Source: Pinus tabuliformis (Eukaryota > Streptophyta > Pinopsida > Pinales > Pinaceae). Taken from it: a stretch of 64,000 nucleotides of DNA. The notes beneath the pieces were generated by a model that was given only the letters and a program-made list of their open reading frames with translations, made no database searches and was not told the origin of the DNA. Position 1 is the stretch's first letter, and each line of letters begins with the position of its first letter. Of the stretch, positions 34,974-45,556 are shown piece after piece. Where the stretch lies: NCBI GenBank assembly GCA_031772625.1, contig CM062816.1:628052992-628116991 (forward strand). The letters run 5' to 3'. Made by a program: the position numbers and the translations under genes.

Positions 34974-35240
34974 ATGGATATGAATCCATTAGACAAAGCT
35001 TCCCAAAATGACAGATGTGTTGTTTGCAGGGAAAACAAATTCATGATAGATCAGCTTCGTGAGACAGTTAAGGACTATAGGTTTCAGTCTAAGTCTGAGA
35101 ATGCTCTCCTAAAAAAACAACTCAATGCTCAGAACTCTGAAATAGCAGCACTCAAGGACAAGTGCCAACACATGGAGGACTCTTTCAACTATCTCAAGGG
35201 CCTTATCATCAACCAAAACGTTGAGAACTCTAACTACTAG
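34974..35240 (+). CDS. small predicted protein with CxxC and coiled coil, 3' of LINE2 ORF2
   Basis: ATG at 34974 opens an 88-codon frame to a TAG stop. It reads NDRCVVCRENKFMIDQLRETV, then a Lys/Glu/Gln-rich helix with heptad spacing (LLKKQLNAQNSEIAALKDK), then SFNYLKGLIINQN. One CxxC pair and a predicted coiled coil are visible; I do not recognise a family. It has no internal lesion, unlike the LINE2 frames, and lies between the RNase H stop and the LINE 3' end. A C/T-rich leader precedes it. It could be a third LINE ORF, a captured exon, or chance. Confidence 0.4.
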   Translation: MDMNPLDKASQNDRCVVCRENKFMIDQLRETVKDYRFQSKSENALLKKQLNAQNSEIAALKDKCQHMEDSFNYLKGLIINQNVENSNY

Positions 35241-35360
35241 GGAAGCAGGATTTGGTTTTAGCAAGAACCTTCAGTGAATCAGTTCTAGATGAGATTTTTC
35301 TCCAACATTCTCGCCACTGAACTTAAGCTTTCATATGTTTTGTAAATGTAAATATTTGCT

Positions 35361-35446
35361 CAATCAGTTTGTAAGGCTTTATAAGCAGAATGTAGTAGGA
35401 AATCAATCAGTTTGTAAGGCTTTATAAGCAGAATGTAGTAGGAAAT
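35361..35446. repeat. 43-bp tandem duplication near the LINE2 3' end
   Basis: CAATCAGTTTGTAAGGCTTT starts at 35361 and again at 35404; the copies appear identical, which suggests a recent slippage event. Confidence 0.95.
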
Positions 35447-35938
35447 CCAGGTAATTTTGGATGTAAGGCTTGGGGAACCAGACATTGCGCTCCCTCTTCT
35501 TTCTATATCAACGATCTATTTTCCAAAAAATCTACTGTATTGGAAGCTTGCTCCTTTTTTCTTTTAGAATAAAAACCTCAATAGCCGATCTTGTTAAAAT
35601 AATATATATATATACATATATATAATCATTTAATTATATATTATAAATGCTTTATGAACTAAAATATTTTTAATAAAAAAAAGCAAACTTTTTTTCCATA
35701 TTAACATTTTTCTAGATATTTAATAAATTATGATGATAATATTTCTAATTAAAATCAAATTAATATATACGCTAAAATGAAAAATAACATCATTCTCAAT
35801 AGTTAATAAACCAAAATACATTAACTCATGATAATATTTATAATTGAAAACAAATTGAGATAAATGATTTATTATGAGAAAGAAAGTAGATGTTTTTCAA
35901 AAATCCACGAGGGAAACATAGTGTTTACTTATATGAAA

Positions 35939-36119
35939 AGTGAGGTGAATATTAAGTGTAAAACATAACATAGAAAATGATGAGTTCCGTGATGAAAGTG
36001 GCGAGGTTTTTTTTTTGTTTGTGGTAAATAGTGAGGTGAATATTAAGCGTAAAACATAAAATAGAAAATGATGAGTTCCGTGATGAAAGTGGTGAGTTTT
36101 TTTTTTGGTTTTGTAAATA
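35939..36119. repeat. 91-bp tandem duplication
   Basis: AGTGAGGTGAATATTAAG begins at 35939 and 36030, each copy running to a T-run after GATGAAAGTGG. A few substitutions separate the copies. Confidence 0.9.
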
Positions 36120-36214
36120 GATAGCATTATATTTCATTAACAAAACAACATTTACAGCAGAAGTTCAGGCCCAAGCATGGCCATAACCAGAGTGAGGAAA
36201 ACATCATCTCACGC

Positions 36215-36350
36215 TCGTAAAAATATCCAACAGAGAGAACCCCATCAGGAAATACAATCAATTAAAACATCAGTCAGCATCGTTGCTCATGCCCACAAAC
36301 ATATCAAACAGAGAGAACCTAATCAGGAAATACAAACAATTTCTTCTAGC
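36215..36350. repeat. about 85-bp imperfect direct repeat
   Basis: AACAGAGAGAACCCCATCAG and AACAGAGAGAACCTAATCAG, each followed by GAAATACAA, occur about 85 bp apart. They lie in the presumed 3' flank of the minus-strand gene relic at 36687-37384. Confidence 0.6.
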
Positions 36351-36686
36351 TATTTTATTTAAAAGATGAAACATTCCATGTCACCATAGAAATCCATTTG
36401 CATAAAACCTTCCTGTAGTCCCACCAAAACTGGAGGTGAACCAAACACGATTGAAGGGCGTTGCCATACAATTTCCGAGAATACAACATTCAGTGAAAGA
36501 GAAGCTAAACACATTGCACACCATTGAGACTTCTTCCAACTATACAACATTACGATAACAAAATAGACTTACTTCCGCTATATCCATCGAATGGAAAACA
36601 CATACTTCACCGGTACCAACACCAGAATATATCATTCAAAAATGCCGAGCCAATAATCTTAACCAAGAACATAAAGGTACCTGGTC

Positions 36687-37384
36687 TCATTTATCGTCCC
36701 CAAACGATTCATTATCTGAAGAGAACAAGATTTGGGAATGCTCACTATTTGCAGGGGGATCAGTGAGGTCACCAGAGCTCGAATCACTGATCAAGAAAGT
36801 CTCCACTCACACTAGACGAGAATCCACATTGGTCAAACAAAAATGAATATTATGAACCAAGCGCTTGATGTCTTCCAGAGACGAGAACACGTAATTTTCT
36901 ACTTCACGTTGTAATTTTCTACTTGTTTATCCTTGAACAGGAGATGGAGAAACATTGTAATTTGGTGATTCAATGCCAAGGAAATTAAAATATTCAACTT
37001 TTCTTTTTGAAAACGACCAAGATTTGGAAGCCACTTCGCCTTCTCACTAGCCAATTTAGAATCTGAAACATAGAGATGATCTCCAACCTCCACATTTTCC
37101 AGATTTAAAATTTCCCTGCGAATCTCCAACGATACTGAGTCAAAGACAGAGGCCACTGAGTCATAAGAAAGGGGGCACGACCTCTTCTGCCACACATAAC
37201 CTTCGCCCCCCAGATGATTGGCCATCCATTTCCTTGGAACCATAAACACGGCTAAAGATAGACAATGAGGGTAACCAAAAGAAAGACCACGACCTATAAG
37301 ACCAAACCTATATACAATAAGGTCGTCCACATAAAACCATTCCACAGGACCCAAACCCAAAAGATTATGAAGCTCACTACACAT
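36687..37384 (-). pseudogene. unrecognised gene or relic, frameshifted by a 20-bp duplication
   Basis: ATG at 37384 opens a 161-codon frame (to 36899) with an ordinary protein composition, including GPVEWFYVDDLIVYRF, MANHLGGEGYVWQKRSC and SLEIRREILNLENVEVGDHL. I recognise no family. Just before the stop, 36891-36910 and 36911-36923 show a 20-bp duplication (GTAATTTTCTACTTCACGTT). Without it the frame would run on through SSLEDIKRLVHNIHF to an acidic Ser/Asp-rich tail ending in SFGDDK at 36687, with one further stop in between. This looks like the 3' end of a formerly longer host gene. An upstream stop precedes the ATG directly, so an earlier exon could exist. Confidence 0.5.
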
Positions 37385-37800
37385 TTAGAGCTGAACACAA
37401 TAAACCCACCTTCAAAATTCAACCCAAGTATAGCCACAGACAAGAGAACTTAGGCCCCAAGACAAATGATCAGGCTGCTGCAATATATTAGTGAACAAAG
37501 AAGAAAGACTAATAGGGAAATTTAAATGACGCCAAACTAGACCACAACAAAAACAATAATTGAGATCCCTGCTACTACTGATTCGTCACCACAAAAGAGC
37601 AGAAGTCACCACGAAGGAGCTATAATACCCAATTAACTAGAATTGCCACGTAAGAACAGGGAATGAAGGTGATATGCAAAAACCCACGAATTGAAACTCA
37701 CGAACAGAGGAGGCCGCAGACTAGAAGAGAAACATAAAATACACTCCCAAGCTCGAGCATTCTACTCCCTAACTAGATCAACGATAAGATCAACGAGTAA

Positions 37801-37839
37801 ATGCATAGCATAGAGACCAAATGCATAGCATAGAGACCA
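37801..37839. repeat. 20-bp tandem duplication at the left border of element C
   Basis: ATGCATAGCATAGAGACCAA at 37801 is repeated from 37821. The second copy runs into the first LTR bases of element C, where the expected TG reads AG, so the left terminus is rearranged. Confidence 0.85.
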
Positions 37840-39845
37840 GGCGATCAATTTTATGCTAAAAAATGAAAGTGCCCAGGCATTTTTGAAACCAGGGCCAAAT
37901 CGAAGAGCTCATCAATCTGAATCCAATGCAACTTGAATCGCTCAAAACCGATATCATATGTTCCCAATATTGCGATCTGATCGTTTTCCCAAATAGGGAA
38001 AATTTGAGCAGGGTTGTTGATTGGGTTTACCGTACTGCTGAGTCAGCGAGGTGATTGTACAAGTATGAGCCAACCAGATGTTGCCACTTGGCATGTTCTG
38101 GTTCATTCGTTTTGGCGCACGTGGTGGAAATCTGATTGGTGGTTGAGTTTGTGAGTTGGACTTATGAATGGGAGCCACGTGGCATCATGGTACTCGTGCA
38201 AATTTTTGGTTATCGACCAAACTATCTCCGAGGGATTCGAACACACAACCTTTGGTCTAGCATCAAGGCGCCTTACCGCTAGGCCATCGGGTGGATCTTA
38301 ACATATGTGGTCGCGTCATTTTATTTAAACAGTAAGCGATTAATGTTTGGGGGACGGGGTCGGGGCTAAGCCATAGTCTTTGGTCACCCCATGCCCACGG
38401 GACTGCAGGCAACGGAGCCAAGGGCTCGGGTTTAGCCTCGGCCCACGTTTTCAGCACCAACAATTAACATACCAACGGAACATAACATTACAACAGAGCG
38501 CTAACAGGCGAGGGGGCTAGCGGTTTAGCTCGGCCCCAGGTCTCATGCACACACCATACGACCGATGTGAGAGTTGACAGCTGGGGCAGATTTTGGGGCT
38601 AGCCCACGGTCGTGGCATCTCTCACGTGACCACAATCTAGAGTTTGGAGGGCTCGGCGAAGGTTTTTGCAACGAGTGCGGAGTTTAGGGTCAGCCTCGAG
38701 GTCATATGCAACCTCGACAGGACCACGCGCCAAACAGTTAAGGGCTTCGATGGTTAGGGCGGGCCGTTGGCACAATCCTTGGCCTCGTGGAGCATCAAAT
38801 GACCATGGCCCGAGTTTTAGGGGCTTAACTGGCGAGGGTAGGCGTTAAGGACCAACCCTTGACCCTATGTGGCCCATGTGGCCTTGTTTTTCGGATTAAG
38901 GGGTCCGAGGCTAAATTAACTATCCAACAGAATGCACCAGAGGGTAACGAAATTGTCGCTCCGTTAGCGATTTTCGGGTTGGATTTATAGGACCGATAGG
39001 CAGAAGGTCGAATTTGTAGGATGGTTAACAATCAAGTTCATGGGAGAGCTTGGAAGCTCATATCTTTTTGAGTTTTTACCCAAATTGAGCTAAAAAAGAG
39101 TGCACTTAGGGGTTTTTGGATGTTTGAATCCATTGATAACCTCTAATTTCTGATTTGAGCACATCTACAGAGTCCTTTTGCAGGTTTGAGACTAAAGGTG
39201 TATGGATCACTTAGGGTTTGGAAGCAGCTCTGGAAGGTATTTGGGGATGGAGGAGACCTTGTAGGGGTATTCTCACATCTAGAAGGCTACTGCAACATTT
39301 GTAACCAGCATGGTTCAGTTCAGGGCCAACTTCTCTTAACATGAAGTTTTGATTATGTGCTTTAATGTGGAGTTGTAGGGTTCACATGCTCTTTCTAGTT
39401 CATTTTTAGTTGAAGTATGTCATCTTTGTAGGAGATGCTTTGAGTCGCTGCTTTTTGTGAGAGTTCTTTGTAGGAGAACATTAACTTGTAGGGGTAATAG
39501 CCACATATTTACCTGCAACAAACATTTATGTACTTCATTTGACACTGAATATATATGTGGTCTAGACTTCTAGTCATGTTGACAGGCTTGAAGATGTAGC
39601 CTAGGCGGGGTGAACTCTGTCAACAAACCTTTTGTCTTGCTCTTCATTATGTTTGCATGGATTATGTGTTGTTATGTTCATTATGTTAAGTTACATATGA
39701 AGACTAATTCATGATTTGAAGAGATATTGGAAACCTGTTTGTTTCAAGACCCAATTTTACCTTGCAAAGCATCGACACAGTCCTAATTTTTGTTTTATTT
39801 GATTTTGGAAAAGAGGAAGAAATCACCTAATCCAATTTCAGATCA
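37832..39845 (+). repeat. 5' LTR of element C
   Basis: Aligns along its length with 41710-43680, from GATCAATTTTATGCTAAAAA at the left to CCAATTTCAGATCA at the right. It ends in CA. Divergence of several per cent plus indels, for example a missing segment near 38180 relative to 42060-42095, indicates an old insertion. Confidence 0.9.
38233..38292 (-). other. tRNA-like module inside the 5' LTR of C (A box and B box)
   Basis: On the minus strand TGGCCTAGCGGT (38286-38275) matches the Pol III A box and TGTTCGAATCC (38243-38233) matches the B box, about 31 nt apart as in tRNA genes. The overall string resembles a decayed tRNA or tRNA-derived SINE head. It is antisense to the retrotransposon. A functional tRNA is unlikely because the acceptor and T stems pair poorly. 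Confidence 0.65.
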
Positions 39846-39848
39846 GTT

Positions 39849-39860
39849 TGGTATCAGAGC
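39849..39860 (+). other. primer binding site (initiator Met tRNA), element C
   Basis: TGGTATCAGAGC three bases after the LTR end, complementary to the 3' end of tRNA-iMet. Confidence 0.9.
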
Positions 39861-39882
39861 ACCAGTTGACCAAGTTGCAAGA

Positions 39883-40933
39883 ATGGGCAACAAAAAGAGT
39901 CTTCAAGAGCTAGAGGAGCAAAATTTGGCTCTTCAGATGGAGAACATAGAATTGAGAAGGATGTTAGAGATAGCTGAAGAGGAGAAGAGACACATGTGCT
40001 TTGTTTTGCAGCAAGTGCTTGATGAGCAAGTTGCAGAAAGTTCTACTCCTGTACCAGCAAGAGAAACCTCCATAATGAAGCCAGTATGTGGTCATGGTTC
40101 AAATAGTGGTTTTGGACCATATGTGGAAGATGTTGCATGTGCATTTTTCAAACATCTTCAAGAAGCACACCATATGCTAGTGGATAAGAGTGCTAGAGTC
40201 ATCTACAAGTTGGTCATCATCGTCATCATCAAAAGCTGAAAAGATGAATGACAAGTTTAAGGAGGTAATTAACATCTCAAGTACCACTCCTTCCATTTAT
40301 ATGCATAACAACTCTTTTGCAGCGTTCAAGCAACATACCAAAGGCATAGGTATGAAGTTGCTTTCCAAGATGGGATATGAAAGTGGAGGCCTCGGCATAA
40401 ATGGCCAAGGTATTACCAATCCAATTATGGTTGAGGAGAGACCGAAGTATATGGGATTGGGATATGGTCGAAGGGAGTTTGGAGAATGCTCCAAACGACT
40501 TGAGGTACATCAACCATTTGAGCATGAGGTGTCACCACTTTCTGACAATCGTCGACGCTGCAACTCAAGAGATAGGTATAACTCTCAAGATTGTTTTCCA
40601 ATGCATGGAAATTTTGAATTCTTGTGGAATTAGTACCCTTGTACATTTTGTGATGCGATTGACCATTGTGTGGCTGTATGTGAGCAACGTATGATAATGG
40701 TTAAAAGAATGAACCAAATTTTAGGCATCAAGCATAATGACTTTTCTTCGCATGAGAGAACTTCTATGTCATCAAACAAGAGGAAGTTCTATACTCATTG
40801 CAAGGTGCATGTACATGACACTGAACGATGTTGGAAGTTGCATCCAGAGCTTCGTTCAAAGAAAGGTAAAGAGATTATGCTACATAATGCAAGGGAAACA
40901 AGAGGTGGCAAAGAGGACTCTCCACAATCCTAA
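39883..40933 (+). pseudogene. gag-like protein with coiled coil, G-patch and zinc knuckles, element C
   Basis: ATG at 39883 starts MGNKKSLQELEEQNLALQM, a Glu/Leu-rich coiled coil to about 40020. A frameshift near 40190 leads into a Ser-rich linker ([20 protein letters not shown]). The G-patch domain follows at 40316-40468: [27 protein letters not shown], then [10 protein letters not shown]. This layout most resembles the G-patch of the spliceosome-disassembly factors TFIP11/NTR1. A TAG at 40631 interrupts, then CTFCDAIDHCVAVC (CX2CX4HX4C, 40640-40681) and a second Cys/His motif, HCKVHVHDTERCWKLHPELR (about 40796-40855), matching the tail of element D gag. G-patches activate DEAH helicases or bind RNA. 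Function here is unknown. Confidence 0.8.
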
Positions 40934-41700
40934 GCAACCTTCAAGACAAGAGGATGCAAGAAGAGAACCCATAAGCCTAGGAGAGGCAAAGTTTGGGTAG
41001 ACCTATTGTAAAGTTGTTTTGTAAATACTTGTTGTCATTACCTATTTAGGTACTTTTGTAAAGTGAACATTCATTGTCACTATGTTCAACAAGTAGATGT
41101 TTTTCATTGATGTATGTATTGGCTTGTTATAATCCACATGTTTAAGGACTTTTGTGAATGTACAAGATTGTCGTTCAAAGTTGTCTACAAGTTATCATAT
41201 GTTCACTGATACAAGTATTCGATTTGAAACTTGTGTGAATTGAATCTTTGTTTTCAATATTGTATAAGATGACTATGTATTGTAGACAAGGCCAATCATA
41301 TCATGGAAATTTTTGCAACTATGTACTTTTTATGTACAAACTCAGATTGAAGATGTTAAAGCGAGTTTATTTTGCTTCTGAATTCCTAGATGGTATCAAG
41401 TTTGTGTTCAACAGTTTAACTTCAAGATGAAGTGTTTTTGGAGCCGTTCAAAGACGAGAGTAGAGAGAATGTTCAGATTTGACTCATCAATTTTTGTCCC
41501 TGCAACATCGATAAGAATGATGGCTCAATTCTTAACAGGACAACAGGTCTTCATGAAGATGATAAGTGAAGTTTCTTGATTAGGGCTTGAAGGGCGACAA
41601 TTGAAAATTTTGCATTTTGGATTGAGTTTTTGGGTGTTTTTGAGTTCCAACCTCTTTATATTGACTAGGGAAATAAACCTTTGGAGTCCAAAAGTTCCTA
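40934..41700 (+). other. non-coding internal sequence of element C
   Basis: About 770 bp between the broken coding region and the purine tract, with no open frame above 60 codons and no recognisable RT, RNase H or integrase motif. Confidence 0.6.
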
Positions 41701-41709
41701 GTGGGGAGG
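41701..41709 (+). other. polypurine tract, element C
   Basis: GTGGGGAGG lies immediately before the 3' LTR (TGTGATCAGG), the usual position for plus-strand DNA priming. Confidence 0.75.
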
Positions 41710-43680
41710 TGTGATCAGGGGATCGATTTTATGCTAAAAAATGAAAATGCCTATAAATTCTTGAAACTAGTGCCAAATCAAAGAGCTCGTTGATATGAAT
41801 CCAATGCAACTTGAATCTCTAAAAATTGATATCGTATGCTCCTGATATCACGTTCTAATCATTTTCCCAAATAGGTAAAATTTGAGCAGCCCTGTTGACT
41901 GGGTTTACAGTACTGTTGAGTCACTAGGGTGACCGTACATGTACGAGCCAACTAGATGTTGACACTTGGCATGTTTTGGTTCGCTGGTTTTGGCGCATGT
42001 GGTCGAAATCTGATTGTTGGTTGAGTTTGTGAGTTGGACCTCTGAATGGGAGCCAGGTGGCCCAATGGGACGCTGCGACGTGGTATCCCAGTATTGGTGC
42101 AAAATTTTGGTTATCGGCCAAATTGCCTCCGGGGCATTCGAACACAACCTCTGGTCTAGCAACAAGGCGCCTTACCGCTAGGCCACCAGGTTTGTGGGAC
42201 GAGGCCGGGGCTAAGCCCTAGCCCCCTGTCACATCCACGGGACCGCAGGAAAGGGAGCCAAGGGCTCAGGCTTAGCCCCAACCCATGGTTCTAGCAACAA
42301 CAGTTAACATACCACCGGACCATAACATTATAGTAGAGCGCCAACAAGCGGGGGAGGGGGGGGGCTAACGGTTTAGCTTGGCCCCAGGTCTCATGCACAC
42401 ATCATACGATCGACGCAAAGAGCTGACAGCTGGGGGTAGAGTTTAGGACTAGCCCACTATCGTGGCGCCTCTCACGTGACCACAACGTGGAGTTTGGATG
42501 GCTCAACGAAGGTTTTTGCAATGGGTGCGAAGTTTAGGGTTAGCCTCGAGGTCATATGCAACCTCGACAGGACCACACGCCAAATAGTTAAGGGGTACGA
42601 CGGTTAGGGCGGGTTGTTGGCCTGACCCTTGGCCCTGTGGAGCATCAAATGACCATGGACCGAGTTTTAGGGACTTAACCGGCGGGGGTGGGTGTTAAGG
42701 CCCAACCCTCGACCCTATGTGGCCTTGTTTTTCAGATTAAGGGGTTCGAGGCTAAATTAACTATCCAACAGAATGTGCCGGCGGGTAGCCAAATTGTCAC
42801 TCCGTTAGTAATTTTCAGGGCATATTTGTAGGACCGATAGACAAAAGGTCAAATTTGTACGATGGTTAACAATCAAGTTCATGGGAGAGCTTGGAAACTC
42901 ATATCTTTTTGAGTTTTTATCGAAATTGAGCTAAAAAAGAGTGCACGTAAGGGTTTTTGGTTGTTTTGAATCCACTGGTAACTTCTAATTTCTGATTTGA
43001 GCACATCTACAAATTCTTTTAGCAATTTTGAGACTAAAGGTGTATGGATCAGTTAGGGTTTGGAAGCAGCTCTGGAAGGTATTTAGGCATGGAGGAGACC
43101 TTGTAGGGGTATTCTCACTTCCAGAAGGCTACTGTAGCAGCTGTAACCAATAGGGTTCAACTCAGGTTCAACTTCTATTAACATGAAGTTTTGATTATGT
43201 GCTTCATTGTTGAATTGAAGGGTTCACATGTTCTTTTTAGTTCATTTTCAGTTGAAGTATGTCATCTTTGTAGGAGATGCTTTGAGTTGCTGCTTTTTGT
43301 GAGAGTTCTTTGTAGGAGAACATTACCTTGTAGGGGTAATAGCCACATATTTACCTGCAACAAACATTTATATACTTCATTTCATACTGAATATATGAGT
43401 GGTCTAGTCATGTTGACATGCCCGAAGATGTAGCCCAAGAGGGGTGAACTCCGTCAACAAACCTTTTGTCTTGCTCTTCATTATGCCTCCATGGATTCTG
43501 TGCTGTTATGTTCATTATGTTAAGTTAGATATGAAGACTAATTCATGATTTGAAGAGATATTGGAAACCTGTTTGTTTCAAGACCCAATTTTGCTTTACA
43601 AAGCGCCGACACGGTCCTAATTTTTCTTTTATTTGATTTTGGGAAAGAGGAAGAATTCACCCTAATCCAATTTCAGATCA
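41710..43680 (+). repeat. 3' LTR of element C
   Basis: 1,971 bp with intact TG...CA ends, aligned with the 5' LTR. This is the better preserved copy and shows that the LTR starts TGTGATCAGG. Confidence 0.9.
42134..42192 (-). other. tRNA-like module inside the 3' LTR of C
   Basis: Same module as in the 5' LTR: A box TGGCCTAGCGGT on the minus strand (42185-42174) and a B box TGTTCGAATGC (42144-42134) with one substitution. It shows that the module belonged to the LTR before insertion. Confidence 0.65.
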
Positions 43681-44109
43681 CCTAGATAACAACTACCAAA
43701 TCATACATAGGGAGCAACCAAAGATAGAGGACGAGGTAAAGACCTCGCCTCCATACACCATATGCCTGAGCCAACGATCCTCCATTAACCCAGACCAATA
43801 TTTAAAACACATTATGACACACATATAAATGAAATGACATTTTCTCCATCCATCCACCACCATTGGAGCTTAACACAAGTGTTACGCCTGCCCCTGTCCC
43901 GAGGTCATCGTAATCTCCATCTAGACATCCCCATCGGGGAGATGAAAGTGGCAAGTAATATCAATTTATAATATGTAATATTAATATTAATGTGTTGTTT
44001 AATTGATTTGTTTTTATTTTTCTAAAATAAATACTAAAAATTTAACATAATTGTTACTATTTATAATTTAAAAAATTATGAATTTAATTTAGATTAATAT
44101 TTTTTGTTT
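43681..44109. other. no gene; AT-rich towards the right
   Basis: Continuation of the sequence interrupted by element C. No domain or RNA is visible. Confidence 0.5.
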
Positions 44110-44475
44110 TAATCGAGGAGGTAGGAGTGGGACGGATTATTTTTCGCCTTGACAAAGAAATAGAAATACAATATGCTTGGGGATAGGGGAGTTCAACTAA
44201 CAACCAGGCCAAATTCTTAGCATTATGGACAGGTCTAAAATTGGCAATTTATAAGAAATACGGCAATTAATGGTATTTGGTGACTCTATGATAGTTATCC
44301 AACATGTTTGCAAGCTCAAAGGGAACCAAATATAGATTTGATCCCATATTCTGCATAGAATAAGTTTGCGAATAGTGAAGTTTGTGTTTGTTGACTTCTT
44401 CCACATCAAGAGGCACATCAATTCGTTGGGGGATTCACTTGCAAACGAGGGTGTATCCCTAGACCAAGTAATGAT
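44110..44475 (+). pseudogene. LINE-type RNase H relic
   Basis: In shifting plus-strand frames the sequence reads IQYAWGIGEF, then QAKFLALWTGLKLAI, then LMVFGDSMIVIQHVCK, then RHINSLGDSLANEG: the E-like, G-D-S and N-x-x-[AG]-D motifs of the LINE or host RNase H module. At least four stops and two frame changes are present. The element it came from cannot be delimited. Confidence 0.7.
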
Positions 44476-44922
44476 GCCTTAGGATGATAGAACTATAGTT
44501 TCAAATATTTACCATGAAAATATCATATATAAATCAATTATTTAGAGTATTGAAAGATTTAATTAGCATTAAAGGACAAATGAGTGGGTTGGAAGATCGA
44601 TGTCCTCTTGTCAATCCCCAAATTGTTTTGTTGACCCCGCAATCCCTCACTTCTTTGCTTTGGCAACTCATCTCCTTGGTTGGATATTGGGTTGTGCATA
44701 CATATGGGAAGCTCATGACAGAATGACCGTAATTAAGGACATGTGGACGCTGGATTCCCCATTTAGTAAATTTCAGTGAAGGCAGGGAATCAATATTTCC
44801 AATCTTGAGGTGCAACAATCATGCTCATGGATATCGAATTTAATGGTGAAGGATGTAAGTTGCGGAGACATTAATTAAAGGGCTAAGCATTGGGGTTGGA
44901 GAATGTGCGAGGATGATGGTTG

Positions 44923-45556
44923 TAATAAAGAGGTTGTTAGAAGTGATGACCTGATAGTGGTAGGTCTGTAAGGTTATAACTAGTGCTGGTGCATTTTTGT
45001 TTCGTCAGGAATTCGAATTTGATTGTTCAAAATTTCTACAACGAGGGAGGTTTATAGTGTGAAAAACCAAATGGAGCATCTGGTCAATGCATAAAAGGAC
45101 AAAATCAATCAACAATTAGACTATTTGATCATCAACAAAGTACATCCTGACCCCGTTAACTAGGCAAGGGGAGATGGGAAAGTTTGAATTCCAAGCCCAA
45201 TTTGTTCTCTTAAGCTAGAAAATAGGGCTGTTGTAAACTAAGATAGATAGACTTCAAGTGGCATATGATACACTGAGTCTTAAGCTTGATAAGTTGATTC
45301 ATTTGTAATAAAGAGGTTGTGAGAAGTGACGACCTGGTAGTGGTAGGTATACAAGGTTATAAAGAGAGCTGGTGCATTTTTGTTTGGCTAGGAATTCGAA
45401 TTTGATTGTTCAAAATTTATACAATGAGGGAGGTTTATAGTGTGAATAACAAAATGGAGCATCTGGTCAACGCAGAGAAGGACGAAATCAATCGACATCC
45501 AAACTATATGATGGCATCAACGAAGTACATCTTGGCCTTGTTAACCAAGCAAGGGG
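44923..45556. repeat. about 250-bp direct duplication, period about 384 bp
   Basis: 44923-45175 and 45307-45556 share TAATAAAGAGGTTGT, GGAATTCGAATTTGATTGTT and GGAGGTTTATAGTGTGAA, with roughly 88% identity by eye. Similarity ends exactly at CAAGGGG, where the LTR of element D begins in the second copy, so D inserted into the second copy. Confidence 0.85.

Larger units (their letters stand above)
28309..35600 (+). mobile_element. LINE2: plant L1-type LINE with ORF1, EN, RT and RNase H
   Basis: Plus-strand order: ORF1 (DUF4283-like region, CCHC knuckle), ORF2 endonuclease, RT, zf-RVT-like region, RNase H, long 3' region. The stretch near 35560-35600 (AGAATAAAAACCTCAATAGC, then CGATCTTGTTAAAAT) looks like the 3' end of plant L1 elements. 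AT-rich similar words TTAAAATTATATATATAT (28291) and TTAAAATAATATATATAT (35594) may be target-site duplications, but they are simple sequence. Many stops and frameshifts make it inactive. Confidence 0.75.
37832..43680 (+). mobile_element. element C: non-autonomous LTR retrotransposon carrying a G-patch gene
   Basis: About 5.85 kb: 5' LTR (37832-39845), PBS (39849-39860), a 1.86-kb internal region, purine tract (41701-41709) and 3' LTR (41710-43680). The internal region has no protease, RT, RNase H or integrase; it holds only a broken coding region with coiled coil, G-patch and zinc-knuckle-like motifs. LTR ends and the C-terminal gag motif resemble those of gypsy element D, suggesting D-type elements supply enzymes in trans. 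The 5-bp flanks (37827-37831 and 43681-43685) do not match. Confidence 0.85.

Noticed and set aside
34619-35011. 130-codon hydrophobic frame
   Set aside because: C/T-rich DNA gives Leu/Ser/Phe/Pro frames by chance; it overlaps the start of the more plausible coiled-coil frame in another phase.
28291-35611. Target-site duplication of LINE2 (TTAAAATNATATATATAT)
   Set aside because: Similar on both sides but made of simple AT sequence in AT-rich DNA, so it is weak evidence; mentioned but not annotated as a feature.
38233-38292. A functional nuclear tRNA gene
   Set aside because: A and B boxes are good, but acceptor and T stems do not pair well and the module is repeated inside LTRs; kept only as tRNA-like.
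37827-43685. Target-site duplication for element C
   Set aside because: The 5-bp flanks AGCAT and CCTAG differ; the left border has a 20-bp duplication and a mutated terminus, so the original duplication is lost.
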